From Oehlia diaphana (taxonomy: Eukaryota; Glomeromycota; Glomeromycetes; Glomerales; Glomeraceae): 34,286 nucleotides of DNA. The notes beneath the pieces were generated by a model that was not told the origin of the DNA, searched no databases, and saw only the letters and a list, made by a program, of their open reading frames with translations. Position 1 is the stretch's first letter. The number at the start of each line of letters is the position of its first letter. Of the stretch, positions 20,215 to 29,150 are shown in pieces. Location of the stretch: NCBI GenBank assembly GCA_003833135.1, contig QZLH01000190.1:43929-78214 (forward strand), read 5' to 3'. A program made the translations under genes and the position numbers.

Positions 20215-20862
20215 ATGTCTGTTCCTCATTTATCTAAAATTGCTCAAAGACTTTCATCTTTAGTTGAAAAAAGTAAGACTACTTACTGAAATTGGCTTTA
20301 AAAAAAAATCTTTTTTTATTTCTTTACTGGAAATTGGGAATGTGAACTGAAACTTTATACATATTAGGCAGTCCTGTTACTAAAATCTTAAGTAAATACT
20401 CCAAAGAGATCAAGATTGTCAGCATTGCCTCCACTGGATTAGGAAGTGTTGTGGGAGGTACTCTTTATGCTATGGATTATGTGATAAAGTCAAATTTAAT
20501 TTCAGTTAATGAAGTAGGTAAACAATTAATTATTCTGTTTCATTTTGTCATTCTAAAATAATCTACATATTAGATAAATAAAAATGGATGGAAATTTATT
20601 ATTATCTTTCGTCTTAATTTTGTCTTAATTTAGAAGATCAATGGACTTGACAAACGAATTGATAGAGTTGAGAAAAAGAATGATGAAGTTGAGAATAGAT
20701 TTAATGAAGTGAGTATAAAAATTGATAATTCTATTTTTATTTTTTTTAAGAAATTGCTAATATTATGTCTCAATTTAGAAATTCAATAATATTGAAAATC
20801 GTTATGGAAACTTTGGAGAAAGATTAGCAAGGATTGAGGCAAAAATTGAAAATAATAAATGA
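20215..20862 (+). CDS. Small membrane/coiled-coil protein, 4 exons, 120 aa
   Basis: Exons 20215-20272, 20368-20513, 20634-20708 and 20779-20862 sum to 363 nt with consistent phases (1, 0, 0). Donors are GTAAGA, GTAGGT and GTGAGT; acceptors are ATTAG, TTTAG and TTTAG. Residues ~33-60 hold a glycine-containing hydrophobic stretch (SIASTGLGSVVGGTLYAMDY), likely one membrane helix. From ~69 onward the chain is charged with heptad spacing (DKRIDRVEKKNDEVENRF, then GERLARIEAKIENNK), a likely coiled coil. The N-terminal ~20 residues (MSVPHLSKIAQRLSSLVEK) are basic and amphipathic and might be a targeting signal; that is inference. The exon-3 acceptor is TAGAAG, a NAGNAG pair that could add or drop one Lys. 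I do not recognise the family. No single exon is long enough to be noticed as a simple open frame. Confidence 0.75.
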
Positions 20863-21465
20863 TGATAATCAGGAATAAATTGTAATCAATTATTAAATAA
20901 AAATATGATCATATTTTAAAATATTTTGTTAAAAAATTGAAAATTTGCTGTTATGTTTGCTTCTGTTTTAAACTAGGATAGTACCCATGTCACACACACA
21001 CATATATTCTTTTTTAATGTTTATATATAGAATAAAATTACACTTATCATTGATAAGTAAAAATAAATTGCATACAAAATGGTCAAAGACTAAATAATCA
21101 CTATAAAAAAGAACTACTTGGGATTCGGATGTAATCAATTTTTTTTAGAAAATCTTTTTAGGCGCAGCCATTTTCCAGTTATTTGAACAGAGAATTCGGC
21201 AAGTAAAAAAATCTTTCATATTTTGGCGCTTATTTTATTATAACTTATGTCGTTTTATTTATTTATTTATTTATTTATAAATACCACCGATCCTATAGGG
21301 CCGTGCGATAATATGATTAAATGAATAACTTACACTCTATATTATCAAGAATTTAGTATTAAATGTATATATTATTCCTAGATTAGAAACATTTTAAAGT
21401 TTCTAAGTTGAAGCGAATCGCGACATGCAGAAAAACATTCGTAATAAATTCTTTTTATATACGTA
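20863..21465. other. Spacer with short simple repeats
   Basis: It holds a short (CA)n run at about 20991-21003 and a (TTTA)n run at about 21254-21278. No gene is seen. Confidence 0.5.
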
Positions 21466-21691
21466 ATGGCTAGACGCAAAACTATTGGTAAATTAATATA
21501 TCATATATTTTTCTGCTGTTTTGTATCATTAAAGAATTCCTGAATTTAATTGTAAGTCTAAATGAGTTATTATTAAAATATGCCAAATTTTAAAATTTAC
21601 AGTTACTACTAATTGTACGATCGACGGTGGGTCGATCGGTCGCCGATCTTTTTCTCCGAATCCACACATTCGCATGAGAGGTTTCCGATAA
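21466..21691 (+). CDS. Possible two-exon mini-gene (36 aa)
   Basis: Exon 1 (21466-21487) reads MARRKTI and ends at a GTAAAT donor. Exon 2 (21603-21691) follows a TTTACAG acceptor and continues in phase (TTNCTIDGGSIGRRSFSPNP, then HIRMRGFR and TAA). Exon 2 is much richer in CG than its surroundings, in contrast to the intron, which argues for selection or foreign origin. It contains an 8-bp perfect hairpin (21618-21625 with 21631-21638). The product is basic and has no family I recognise. Exon 2 could instead be a transposon scrap; the reverse strand is also open across it. Confidence 0.3.
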
Positions 21692-22232
21692 ATTATATTA
21701 ACAAATTATTATAATAAATAAACCATAAAGCAACAAAAAAATATTTTTCATTAACCCTTCAACTCATATTCAGAAAAAATTTCATCTGTGATCATACTTT
21801 TCTACATTTCAATCTACATTATATGATCCATAGCTTTACATATTATACTTTAGAAATTATCATTTTTCCCAATAAACCAGAATTCAATAAAATAACTTTT
21901 CTATATATATGATTTTCTACGACAGAAAAAAGTCATTCAAAAGTTATGGTGGTAGTAGGGATTACCCTAAGTATTTTTGTTAATTAAAAAGAGAATTGGA
22001 AAATTTCACCGTTGCTTAGTTGATAAATCTTTATTTATATGATATTTACATATAATTTAAACTACTAACTAATTTCTTTATTTATAGCTCTAATTTTAAA
22101 TTGATCGTTAGTTTGACTTTTTAGGTTTTTCTTCGACATATTTCAAATTTTTGATAAAAATATTTTAATGAAAAACAATAAATCAGATTTTGAAATGAAT
22201 TCAAATAATAAATTTCTCTTGTAAAGGAATTT
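21692..22232. other. Gene-free AT-rich spacer
   Basis: No coding or repeat structure is seen beyond A/T tracts. Confidence 0.4.
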
Positions 22233-22975
22233 TTAGACGAATTCAGTAATTACTTGTTTTACTTCCTTAATTAGATTATTCTCACCATCAACAACTAGAT
22301 TCAAGTCTAAAAAAGAAAAAGGATGTTTCATTAATATCAAAAGGGATAAAACATAAAATAATTTAATTTATTACTCATTCTGGTAAAATTTTTTTCGGTT
22401 AATCTCTGGGTAATCTTTCAGGTATTTAGTCATATCACAGTCAAAATTAGCACCGATTGTACCTGTTTTGCTTACTTTTCTTTTATTTGAACGTCAAGTT
22501 AGTCGACATTATTGTTTAACATCCAAGTATATTAATCCTTATGAAAAAATTAATTATACCAGCGTATTTTGCTAACATGAACAAAAAATCAATAAAATAC
22601 AATTTTACAATACAATTATTTAAAAAATACTTATTTTAGTTATTTAATCAAGTAAGAATAATTCTTGATTTGGTGATAATAATTTGTCATCAGGCTCAAG
22701 AATATCAATATAATGTATATCATAGTTATCTTGTCTATCTGTTATGTATTCTCCCGTGGCTTTAATTGGATAATAAATTGATGAGAATGTTGTCAAGGTA
22801 GGACTTCAACTTTGTCATTAGATTTTCAAACAATTCCTGTGATGGCTTAACACTATCACACGAAAAAACTGAAAATATCATCATTATTAGATTCTCTGTT
22901 TTATCACCTGTCTTGTAGTAAGATATTCTTCAAATGAACGTCATAATCGCCACCTCTTGAGGCATTAGCAGTTAT
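22233..22975 (-). pseudogene. Decayed multi-exon gene of unknown family
   Basis: Several minus-strand pieces read as protein, but in frames that do not join. Near 22975-22900: NASRGGDYDVHLKNILLQDR then stop. Near 22865-22770: CDSVKPSQELFENLMTKL and on to LNNLLSN-like then stop. An overlapping second frame near 22790-22670 reads IKATGEYITDRQDNYDIHYI and on to LSPNQE. At 22495-22375: KTGTIGANFDCDMTKYLKDY and on to FYQNE. A terminal exon-like piece at 22306-22233 follows a good acceptor and reads LNLVVDGENNLIKEVKQVIT, ending FV and stop. The last junction (donor GTAATA) is one base out of phase. The C/G content and balanced peptides argue for former coding; stops and shifts argue that it is dead. 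I do not recognise the protein. Confidence 0.4.
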
Positions 22976-23384
22976 GTTTTCTTTGACGAGACACCCTTTC
23001 CCTTCATTCTCCCCTTTCCCTTTCGTTCTCCCTGAGTAACGTGATAGTATTCTTGGATTAAATAAATATTGCGTTAAATTTTATTGGATAAACTACTGTA
23101 TACAAGGACAACGTGATAAAATTTTATTACTCTTTGTGCAAAGAATACTGAATGTACAATATAGACGCACAAACCTTGCTGTGTGATCATTTGTTTTGTA
23201 ACACAGGAGTCTAGTTCGTCTCAGTAATCCCTACAAGAAAGAAAAATAAGATTAATGTTAAAAATACTACTAAAAAAAAACAAATAATAAAATATTTTTT
23301 ACCTAAAGTCTAATTTATAATTTCGTCTGGAACTCCTATAAAAGAAGAACGAAAATTGAAAAAAAAGAAGTTAAATTAAAGAAA
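22976..23384. other. Spacer with splice-like signals on the minus strand
   Basis: A purine-rich direct repeat of about 20 bp (GGGAGAAYGAARGGAAAGG on the minus strand) lies at about 22990-23032. Exon-like segments on the minus strand are flanked by TTTATAG (about 23336) and TTCTTGTAG (about 23232), with a GTAAAAA donor near 23302. They hold only short frames, so a spliced UTR or non-coding transcript is possible. Confidence 0.3.
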
Positions 23385-23436
23385 ATCACCTCCAAGAATT
23401 GAACTTGGACACAGAAATTGTGGAACCAACGGTGAT
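23385..23436 (-). other. tRNA-like fold lacking D and full anticodon arms
   Basis: On the minus strand CCAAG-TTCAATT-CTTGG is a perfect 5-bp stem with a seven-base TTCRANY loop, as in a tRNA T arm. It is followed at once by AGGTGAT, which pairs over six bases with ATCACC at the 5' end (23431-23436 with 23385-23390). Only 22 nt lie between acceptor and T arm, too few for D and anticodon arms; they contain a weak CACA/TGTG hairpin. It may be a truncated tRNA, a tRNA-derived repeat, or chance. Confidence 0.35.
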
Positions 23437-23532
23437 GGATTTTGTTGAGTTGATAAGTTATTAAGGAAAGAACTCAACAAAGGAATGAAATAAAGGATAT
23501 CACATGTGAAGAAGGAAATCACATGAGATAGA

Positions 23533-23776
23533 TCAAATGATCAAGAAAGGTAAATTTTACAAGACAAAGGATCTCTCTGACACCAATTAGCGTAGTGCAA
23601 TGCTTCATGGGCGATGCAAACGATCCCCTTATAAAATTTATCTAAGAATGGTCAAATGATCAAGAAAGGGTAAATTTTTACAAGACAAAGGATCTCTCTG
23701 ACACCAATTAGCACGGTGCAATGCTTCATGGGCGATGCAAACGATCCCCTTGTAAAAATTATCTATCTAAGAATGG
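23533..23776. repeat. Two-copy tandem repeat (119 and 125 bp) with conserved coding frame on the minus strand
   Basis: Copy 1 is 23533-23651 and copy 2 is 23652-23776; a third copy begins at 23777 and fades after a few bases. The copies differ by a handful of substitutions and short indels. On the minus strand both keep an open frame with the core GIVCIAHEALH then ANWCQRDPLSC, the residue between being Tyr in copy 1 and Arg in copy 2. The composition is richer in C and G than the surroundings. The repeat lies just downstream of the 151-aa minus-strand frame. I do not recognise the peptide. Confidence 0.85.
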
Positions 23777-23918
23777 TCAAGTAATCCCAAGTTGACCAAA
23801 GGGTAAAGATTATGTCTCCATGCTATATTTGGTAAGCAATGGACCTAGCTACATAATATAAGATAATTTTGAAAAATATATAAATTGAGAAAAAATAAGA
23901 AAGAAAAAGATAACTAAA

Positions 23919-24374
23919 CTACTTAGGGATTGAAAGTAGAATAGTATTTATTAAATGAATAATTTTATAAAGTAAAGAATAATAAAAAATGAGAATATAA
24001 ATTATCAAATTAAGAAGGTAAAGAAAATGAAGGATAATTGGTGATAATATAGATAATATATAAAAAAGAAATGATAATAATATAGAAAATAATAAATGTT
24101 TAAAAGAATGAAATATATTAAAGAGATGTGAGGGGAGAGAGGGGAGGAAAATAATTGCAGTGCACATGAATTTTAACAGACGAAGAATTAGGACAATAAT
24201 GTTGTTGAGAATATTTGTATACATGAGGAGAATAATAAAAAGAATGTAGAAGAATCCAGTAAGTAATGGTAAATATTGGGATGTTTCAATAGGTTGAGGA
24301 GGATTGTAACATTTGTTGGTAGGAATTTCATTTAAAATAGTATAGATGATATTTGGGCACAAATTATATGACAT
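23919..24374 (-). CDS. Very hydrophobic 151-aa membrane protein candidate
   Basis: An uninterrupted frame of 151 codons starts MSYNLCPNIIYTILNEIPTN. The first ~35 residues look like ordinary coding sequence (Pro, Cys, Asn). The rest is Leu/Ile/Tyr/Phe-rich with at least three helix-length hydrophobic stretches (for example LPLLTGFFYILFIILLMYTN near 34-53). AT-rich DNA readily gives such residues, so the C-terminal half is weak evidence. A TATATATATA word at about 24535-24546 and a pyrimidine-rich leader sit upstream in a plausible promoter layout. No family is recognised. It may be part of a repeated element, because a tandem repeat follows directly downstream. Confidence 0.4.
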   Translation of the reverse strand: MSYNLCPNIIYTILNEIPTNKCYNPPQPIETSQYLPLLTGFFYILFIILLMYTNILNNIIVLILRLLKFMCTAIIFLPSLPSHLFNIFHSFKHLLFSILLSFLFYILSILSPIILHFLYLLNLIIYILIFYYSLLYKIIHLINTILLSIPK

Positions 24375-24385
24375 TTTGAATTACA

Positions 24386-24500
24386 GTTTAATATTTGAAA
24401 TTTGAAATTTGAAATTTGAGTTTGATATTTGAAAATAGTAGTTATAGATAAATTTTGGTTTGAAAAATAGTAGTAGTTTGAAAAATAGTAGTATTGAAAT
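24386..24500. repeat. Short-period repeats in the leader of the 151-aa frame
   Basis: Seven-base ATTTGAA units repeat about four times (about 24389-24418), then TTTGAAAAATAGTAG occurs twice (about 24462-24494). They lie between the TATA-like word and the start codon of the minus-strand frame. Confidence 0.8.
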
Positions 24501-24534
24501 TTGATTTTGATTTTTTCCTTGAGGAAGTTTAAGG

Positions 24535-24546
24535 GTATATATATAT
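24535..24546 (-). promoter_or_regulatory. TATA-like box for the 151-aa frame
   Basis: An alternating TATATATATA run followed, on the minus strand, by CCC and a CT-rich tract, about 160 bp before the ATG at 24374. Such runs are common in AT-rich DNA; position is the main support. Confidence 0.35.
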
Positions 24547-24599
24547 TTGTAAAAACCCCTTGAATACATATAACTTATTATGATTCATAAAAAAAAATC

Positions 24600-25840
24600 A
24601 AGAAAATCTATGAGTCACATTTATTGCATCAATTAATTTATAAAGATATTTAACCTAAAACTACCAAAACTAGTAATATGAATTATGACTAATAATGTAC
24701 GATTGTGGCTTATAATATAGTTAATACCCTATATTGTTAAATAATTTCATCTAGCTTTGATTATTGTTATTGATTAAAATAAATTATTGCTATTTTTGAT
24801 ATATAATTTGGCAATGGTTTTAGCATAAAGTTTTTATCGTATGTATACATTACCGAAAAAATAAGTTCAACTCTAGTGTACAGTACTTGAAGGTTTAAAT
24901 AAATTAAACACGCGTGAAAAAATGACATTCCGATAGATAGTTACACGAGATCTTAGAATTTAATATCCCCCAGATTGGAAGTGTCCTACGCTTACGTTTC
25001 GGACAATAAAAAAGCTTACTGAAAGTCTATTACTTATTAATCATAAGTTAGTATATGGAAATATTTGCAGAGGTAGCAGGTATAACAAATTTATATATTT
25101 ATAAATACCAGTTATAAAACTTATTTAATTATTTTATAATAACGTTTATAATATACTGCGTATCGATAAAATATGTTAGTTTGTATTATTACTCATATAA
25201 AGTATTACAGCATCTGATCTAATAATAACTAGAGATGTGATCTAGCCCGTAGATAATCTGTCACTGATTGAAATCACTCCGACATCAAACAATATTAACA
25301 AACAAGCATTTTTAATCCAGTCACCGAAAACCCCGACGAAGAAAGACTGGTCTTACCATTATGTAATAAAAAGTTATAATTCAATACTTTGTAATACTCG
25401 CACTCTAAAATCTCTAAATTGTCAAAATATGAAGCACAAAGATGCAGGTTAACAAAGATAATTCTATTTTTTTTGTTAGTATTTAAAATAAGGTCATATT
25501 CAGGGGGGTTAGAGGACGTATTAAATATGTCGCAGTTATAAATCTAAATTTGTGCAATCATTGACTTTACAGTTATTCACTTCCAAATTATGTATATAAA
25601 ATTTCTTAATGAATATAATTAATGATAAATAATGAAGAAAAAAATGAAATATGTTGCCACCTATTCACGTTAAATACTTGTGTATCACGTTAAGGTTTCG
25701 AGGTAAATCTAAATAATGAGCAATTTTAATATTTTATTATAGATAACAATCTCAATCCTAAAATTTTTACTACTGAATCACTGCTACTTCGTACTATATC
25801 ATGAATACTTTCATAGTGTTATTTTTCATAAACCAAAAAA
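24600..25840. other. Gene-free AT-rich spacer
   Basis: No coding segment is supported. Bases 24940-25020 and 25230-25370 are slightly richer in C and G and may be scraps of repeats; no ends could be defined. Confidence 0.35.
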
Positions 25841-25844
25841 CTGA

Positions 25845-26540
25845 GGGTGAGAAACCCCAGTCTTTAAATCTTCTCTGAAAGCATTATCAAATTAGACGTT
25901 GAATCAACATCCACCCACGTATCTAAACTTCTTTCCCCAGATCCAAAATCCAGAAAATCTTCGCGTACAAAGACTTGGAATCATCTACTAGTCTCTAATC
26001 CAAAGAACCGCGAATTTTAATCAATCTTTTTTTAGAATATCAGCTCAATTCCATTATGGATCACAATCAAGTATTTATCTATATGGTATTTCTTCAAACT
26101 CGTCTACATTTATTTACATCAGACTCAACTAACGAACCATTATGATCCTAGTCGGCATCCACGTCACTTCTTTATCCACAAATTTTTTCGTTCCTTTGAA
26201 GATCGCAAATTGCCAATTTTGATTCCGGTAATGTGCAATAACATAATGCTGTGCTACCAAAAAAGACGAAGCGACTTGAAATCCCAAGAGAACTTAAGAC
26301 CACCAGAGACTAGGTAAAGAATAACGAAACAAAACAAAAGGGCCAAAAGGATAGTCATTTTTGCAGTTCTTTCTCTATATTGCACTTTCCAAACTTGCTT
26401 ATAGAAAAACCTATGCTCACGTTAGCTTATTTTTCTTTCAAACCCGGTCTGAAACAATTTTTTGGTAAAAATTCTCTAAATTCTTTATAACTTATGGAAA
26501 AAACCATATCAGACGGTCCCTAAAGGAGGAATAAACATTG
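25845..26540 (-). pseudogene. Compositionally distinct block, probably decayed coding or transposon sequence
   Basis: About 700 bases are markedly less AT-rich than both flanks. Minus-strand peptides look protein-like but are cut by stops, for example EDFLDFGSGERSLDTWVDVD followed by STSNLIMLSEKI and stop (about 25970-25880). A separate 34-codon frame at 26254-26358 (-) starts MTILLALLFCFVILYLVSGG, which resembles a signal peptide, and stops soon after. I do not recognise a family. Mutated coding DNA from a gene or mobile element is the simplest reading. Confidence 0.3.
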
Positions 26541-27235
26541 ATGATGTCAGAAATGCGGAAAAATAACTTTATAATAGAACTTTTGCACTCCTCCGTCTAT
26601 TTTTTAGTCCTGAGAATTTTTGGGTTGATGATCGATGGAAAGAGTTCACAATTCTCTTGCATAATTAGTACGTTTATACTTTATACACATCTGTTCTAAG
26701 TATAACATTTTTTTGTCAAGGTATAAAAATCATACATCGAAATCTCTATAGTGTCTAGTTTTATTTACATAATCTTATAAAAGATAGTTAGATATTAAAC
26801 AAAATTTCTTATGAACCAAAATCTGTCCATATATTTGCAATTCAAATTTTGCAGTTTAATATTAAGTTCATTGAATAAAAAATTCAGTTGGGTTCTTTGT
26901 CAATTTCTTATTAATTATTTTATTAAGTTTAACAAAGAAGCTTTTCTTTTTAAATTAGTTCACAATTAATTTATTAAAATGTTTTGCTTAATTTGCGATT
27001 GAAAATCGAGAATGATTTTGTGGTTTAAAAGTCCGATATAATCATATAATATTGTTGAAAGCAAATAGCATGATGTATATTTGTTTTTAAAATGTACGTT
27101 TTTTCTCTTTTTCTTTGATATCCAACTAAGCCAAATTTATTTTCAAGATACCAGGTGTTAAGTTTTATTTTAAAAATATTATACATATTATACAATATTA
27201 AATATTTAACAATTTTATATAGGAATTTTCTAACT
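26541..27235. other. Gene-free AT-rich spacer
   Basis: The only longer frame here (27025-27240, -) is low-complexity and enters the inverted-repeat element, so it is not called. Nothing else is seen. Confidence 0.4.
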
Positions 27236-27351
27236 ATCACCGGGGGTGATGATCACCGGTGACTGAAATTATGACGATCGACCAGCATTAAACAAATATA
27301 GTGCCGGTAAAAATTGATAATTCAGGCTAACGGTGATGATCACCCGGTGAT
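27236..27351. repeat. 116-bp inverted-repeat element with ATCACCGGG termini
   Basis: The left end ATCACCGGGGGTGATGATCA is matched in inverted order by the right end (reverse complement ATCACCGGGTGATCATCACC), with small gaps. The ends are themselves made of GGTGAT/ATCACC words and could fold back. The ~70-bp core has no coding frame. No clear target-site duplication is seen. A tiny MITE-like element is the best reading. Confidence 0.65.
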
Positions 27352-27678
27352 TTGAAGTAAAAACCTTTTAAAAATATAAAAATAATTTAGCCAATAATTA
27401 TATATAATTTGATTTATTTTTAGAAAATTAAGAATTTAGAAGTCACATAAAATCTTTATCAAGATAAATCAAAACCGGAAAGTGATTTCATTTTTATTTT
27501 GAATTGTTTTTATATGAGCTAATTTTTATTTTGAAAGTTTAAAATTTTAAGTCAACTTTTTTAATACGACGAAAAGAGAAAAGCATAAATTAAAATAATT
27601 TCATTCATAAAAAATATTTTAAAGAAGGTTAGTTTCACCTATATGAACAATTCAGCGTTTCAGGAATTATAAAGTTTA

Positions 27679-27816
27679 ATGATCAATAGTGTATCTTCTA
27701 CTTTTGTACAAGTTTTTTATTCATTTTCTGTGCCGTTCTATGAAAGTGATGCCGATATTCAGCTAAAGTATGAATTATTTAAGTCAGCTAATATTTGGAT
27801 AATACTGTTATGGTAA
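27679..27816 (+). pseudogene. 45-codon coding-like fragment
   Basis: An ATG-to-TAA frame whose peptide is balanced and protein-like (SSTFVQVFYSFSVPFYESDA, then DIQLKYELFKSANI). No promoter, splice sites or neighbours support an intact gene. It is probably a relic. The minus-strand frame just downstream (27818-28021) also has a protein-like stretch (MFEPSELFSNFHNQFEKFEN), with no other support. Confidence 0.3.
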
Positions 27817-28081
27817 TTTAGTATTTATTTTTAATAAATGATCCAATCAAGTTGATTTTTAAGCTGAGCCTATTTTCAAATTTTTCAAATTGATTGTGGA
27901 AATTGGAAAAAAGTTCGCTTGGCTCAAACATTTTTATACTCCGGTTTATATCACGTGTTAAATATTTAAGTATCCATATTGTGTTTGAAATTGAAAATAT
28001 TTGCGTTATTATTACTATCACTTACAGTATAATTACTAAGAGAATTATAATACATAAAAATGCGCTTAATAATATTTATTA

Positions 28082-28480
28082 AATAATAATTATCAAGCAT
28101 TAGATCATCCTATGCTAGTAAATACGTATTTAGTAGGAAGCTGAGAAATAATGGTTCTTGAAAGATATATTAATTTGTGTTACGAAAAATAATATCTCCA
28201 TTGGCTTTTTAACAAATAAAGAAATAAGATTTATATTGATTTCTAGTAGTTATATATAAACAAGTAAATATTCAACCGCAGCATCAAAAGAAATCACATG
28301 TTTACTACACGTGATTATAGGTCACACACTAATCTGAAAATCTTTAAAAATGCGACAATGCATAACATCATTATTGGCGTAAGTGGCGTTTTTCTTTAAT
28401 GCATGTATTATGTCAAAACATAAGATCCAATAATAATAGATGTACTTAATATGCGTTATTTTTTTTTCGCTGTTTCAGGT
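28082..28480. other. Gene-free AT-rich spacer
   Basis: No coding sequence is supported. A TATA-like GTATATATAACTATAA lies at about 28494-28509, roughly 130 bp before the first codon of the HMG-box relic, and may be its old promoter. Confidence 0.35.
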
Positions 28481-28634
28481 TTTTTTAAAAAAAAGTATAT
28501 ATAACTATAAGGTAAAGAAAAAAAACAGGTTTTATCATTGCCCTTTTTTCATTATCAATAAACAATGACGATTTTAACGATTTTCTTTCTTTTCTTATCT
28601 ATTGATAACATGATTTTTTTTTAAATAATTTGAA

Positions 28635-29150
28635 ATGAATACAATAACTCATGATGTCTTATTGTTTTTGAAACAACAAAAATCATCGACTCATAAATCT
28701 TTGCATTCAACTTCCATTTCCACCTCCATTTCCACCATCAAGAAACGAAATAGTTGAAAAACCATCTGAAACGATCGATAAAACAACAAAAATTAAAATA
28801 AAAGAAATATACAGCTTCACCTTTACGGAATTAACCATTTAAAGTGTTAATGTAAAGACTGTTAAAAACCGAGACCGCAAAATTCTTGTGATTTACAGAA
28901 GAGATAAGCTAAAATTGTAACTACTGAAGCGGATAATTTGGGTTATATCTCAAAATTGCTTGCAAAAAATAGAAACAAGAAAAATTAAAGATTACATGGT
29001 TTTTTAGCGGTTTGTGCCAAAAAGTTCATAATATTTATCTCGACTACGCCGCTTATCGCAAATTTCTCAACAAATTCAATCGCAACTTTCTCAACAAATT
29101 TCTCAACAAATTTTCCTCAACAAAATCAATCGCAACAATCGCACGCAATA
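28635..29150 (+). pseudogene. Decayed HMG-box (MATA-HMG type) transcription-factor gene
   Basis: From the ATG at 28635, 40 codons read a Ser/Thr-rich N-terminus and stop at 28755-28757; protein-like sequence (VEKPSETIDKTTKIKIKEIY) continues one frame over. The HMG box is then recognisable in pieces: KPRPQNS (from ~28866), VIYRRDKLK in the next frame (28888-28914), IVTTEADNLGYISKLLAK (28914-28967), then TAG at 28970-28972 where the family's helix-2 Trp is expected. KQEKLKITWFFSGLCQKV and HNIYLDYAAYRKF complete it to about 29065. The RPxNxxxxYRRDK, ISKxLA and H-N-x-Y-x-D-Y landmarks in the right order identify the box. A Gln-rich tail follows (SQISQQIQSQLSQQISQQI). Three frame changes plus stops inside the box make it non-functional. 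Large MATA-HMG families are known from arbuscular mycorrhizal fungi. Confidence 0.75.

Noticed and set aside
24381..24569. 62-codon minus-strand frame upstream of the 151-aa frame
   Set aside because: It runs from the TATA-like word through the repeated leader and is low-complexity; it is more likely untranslated leader.
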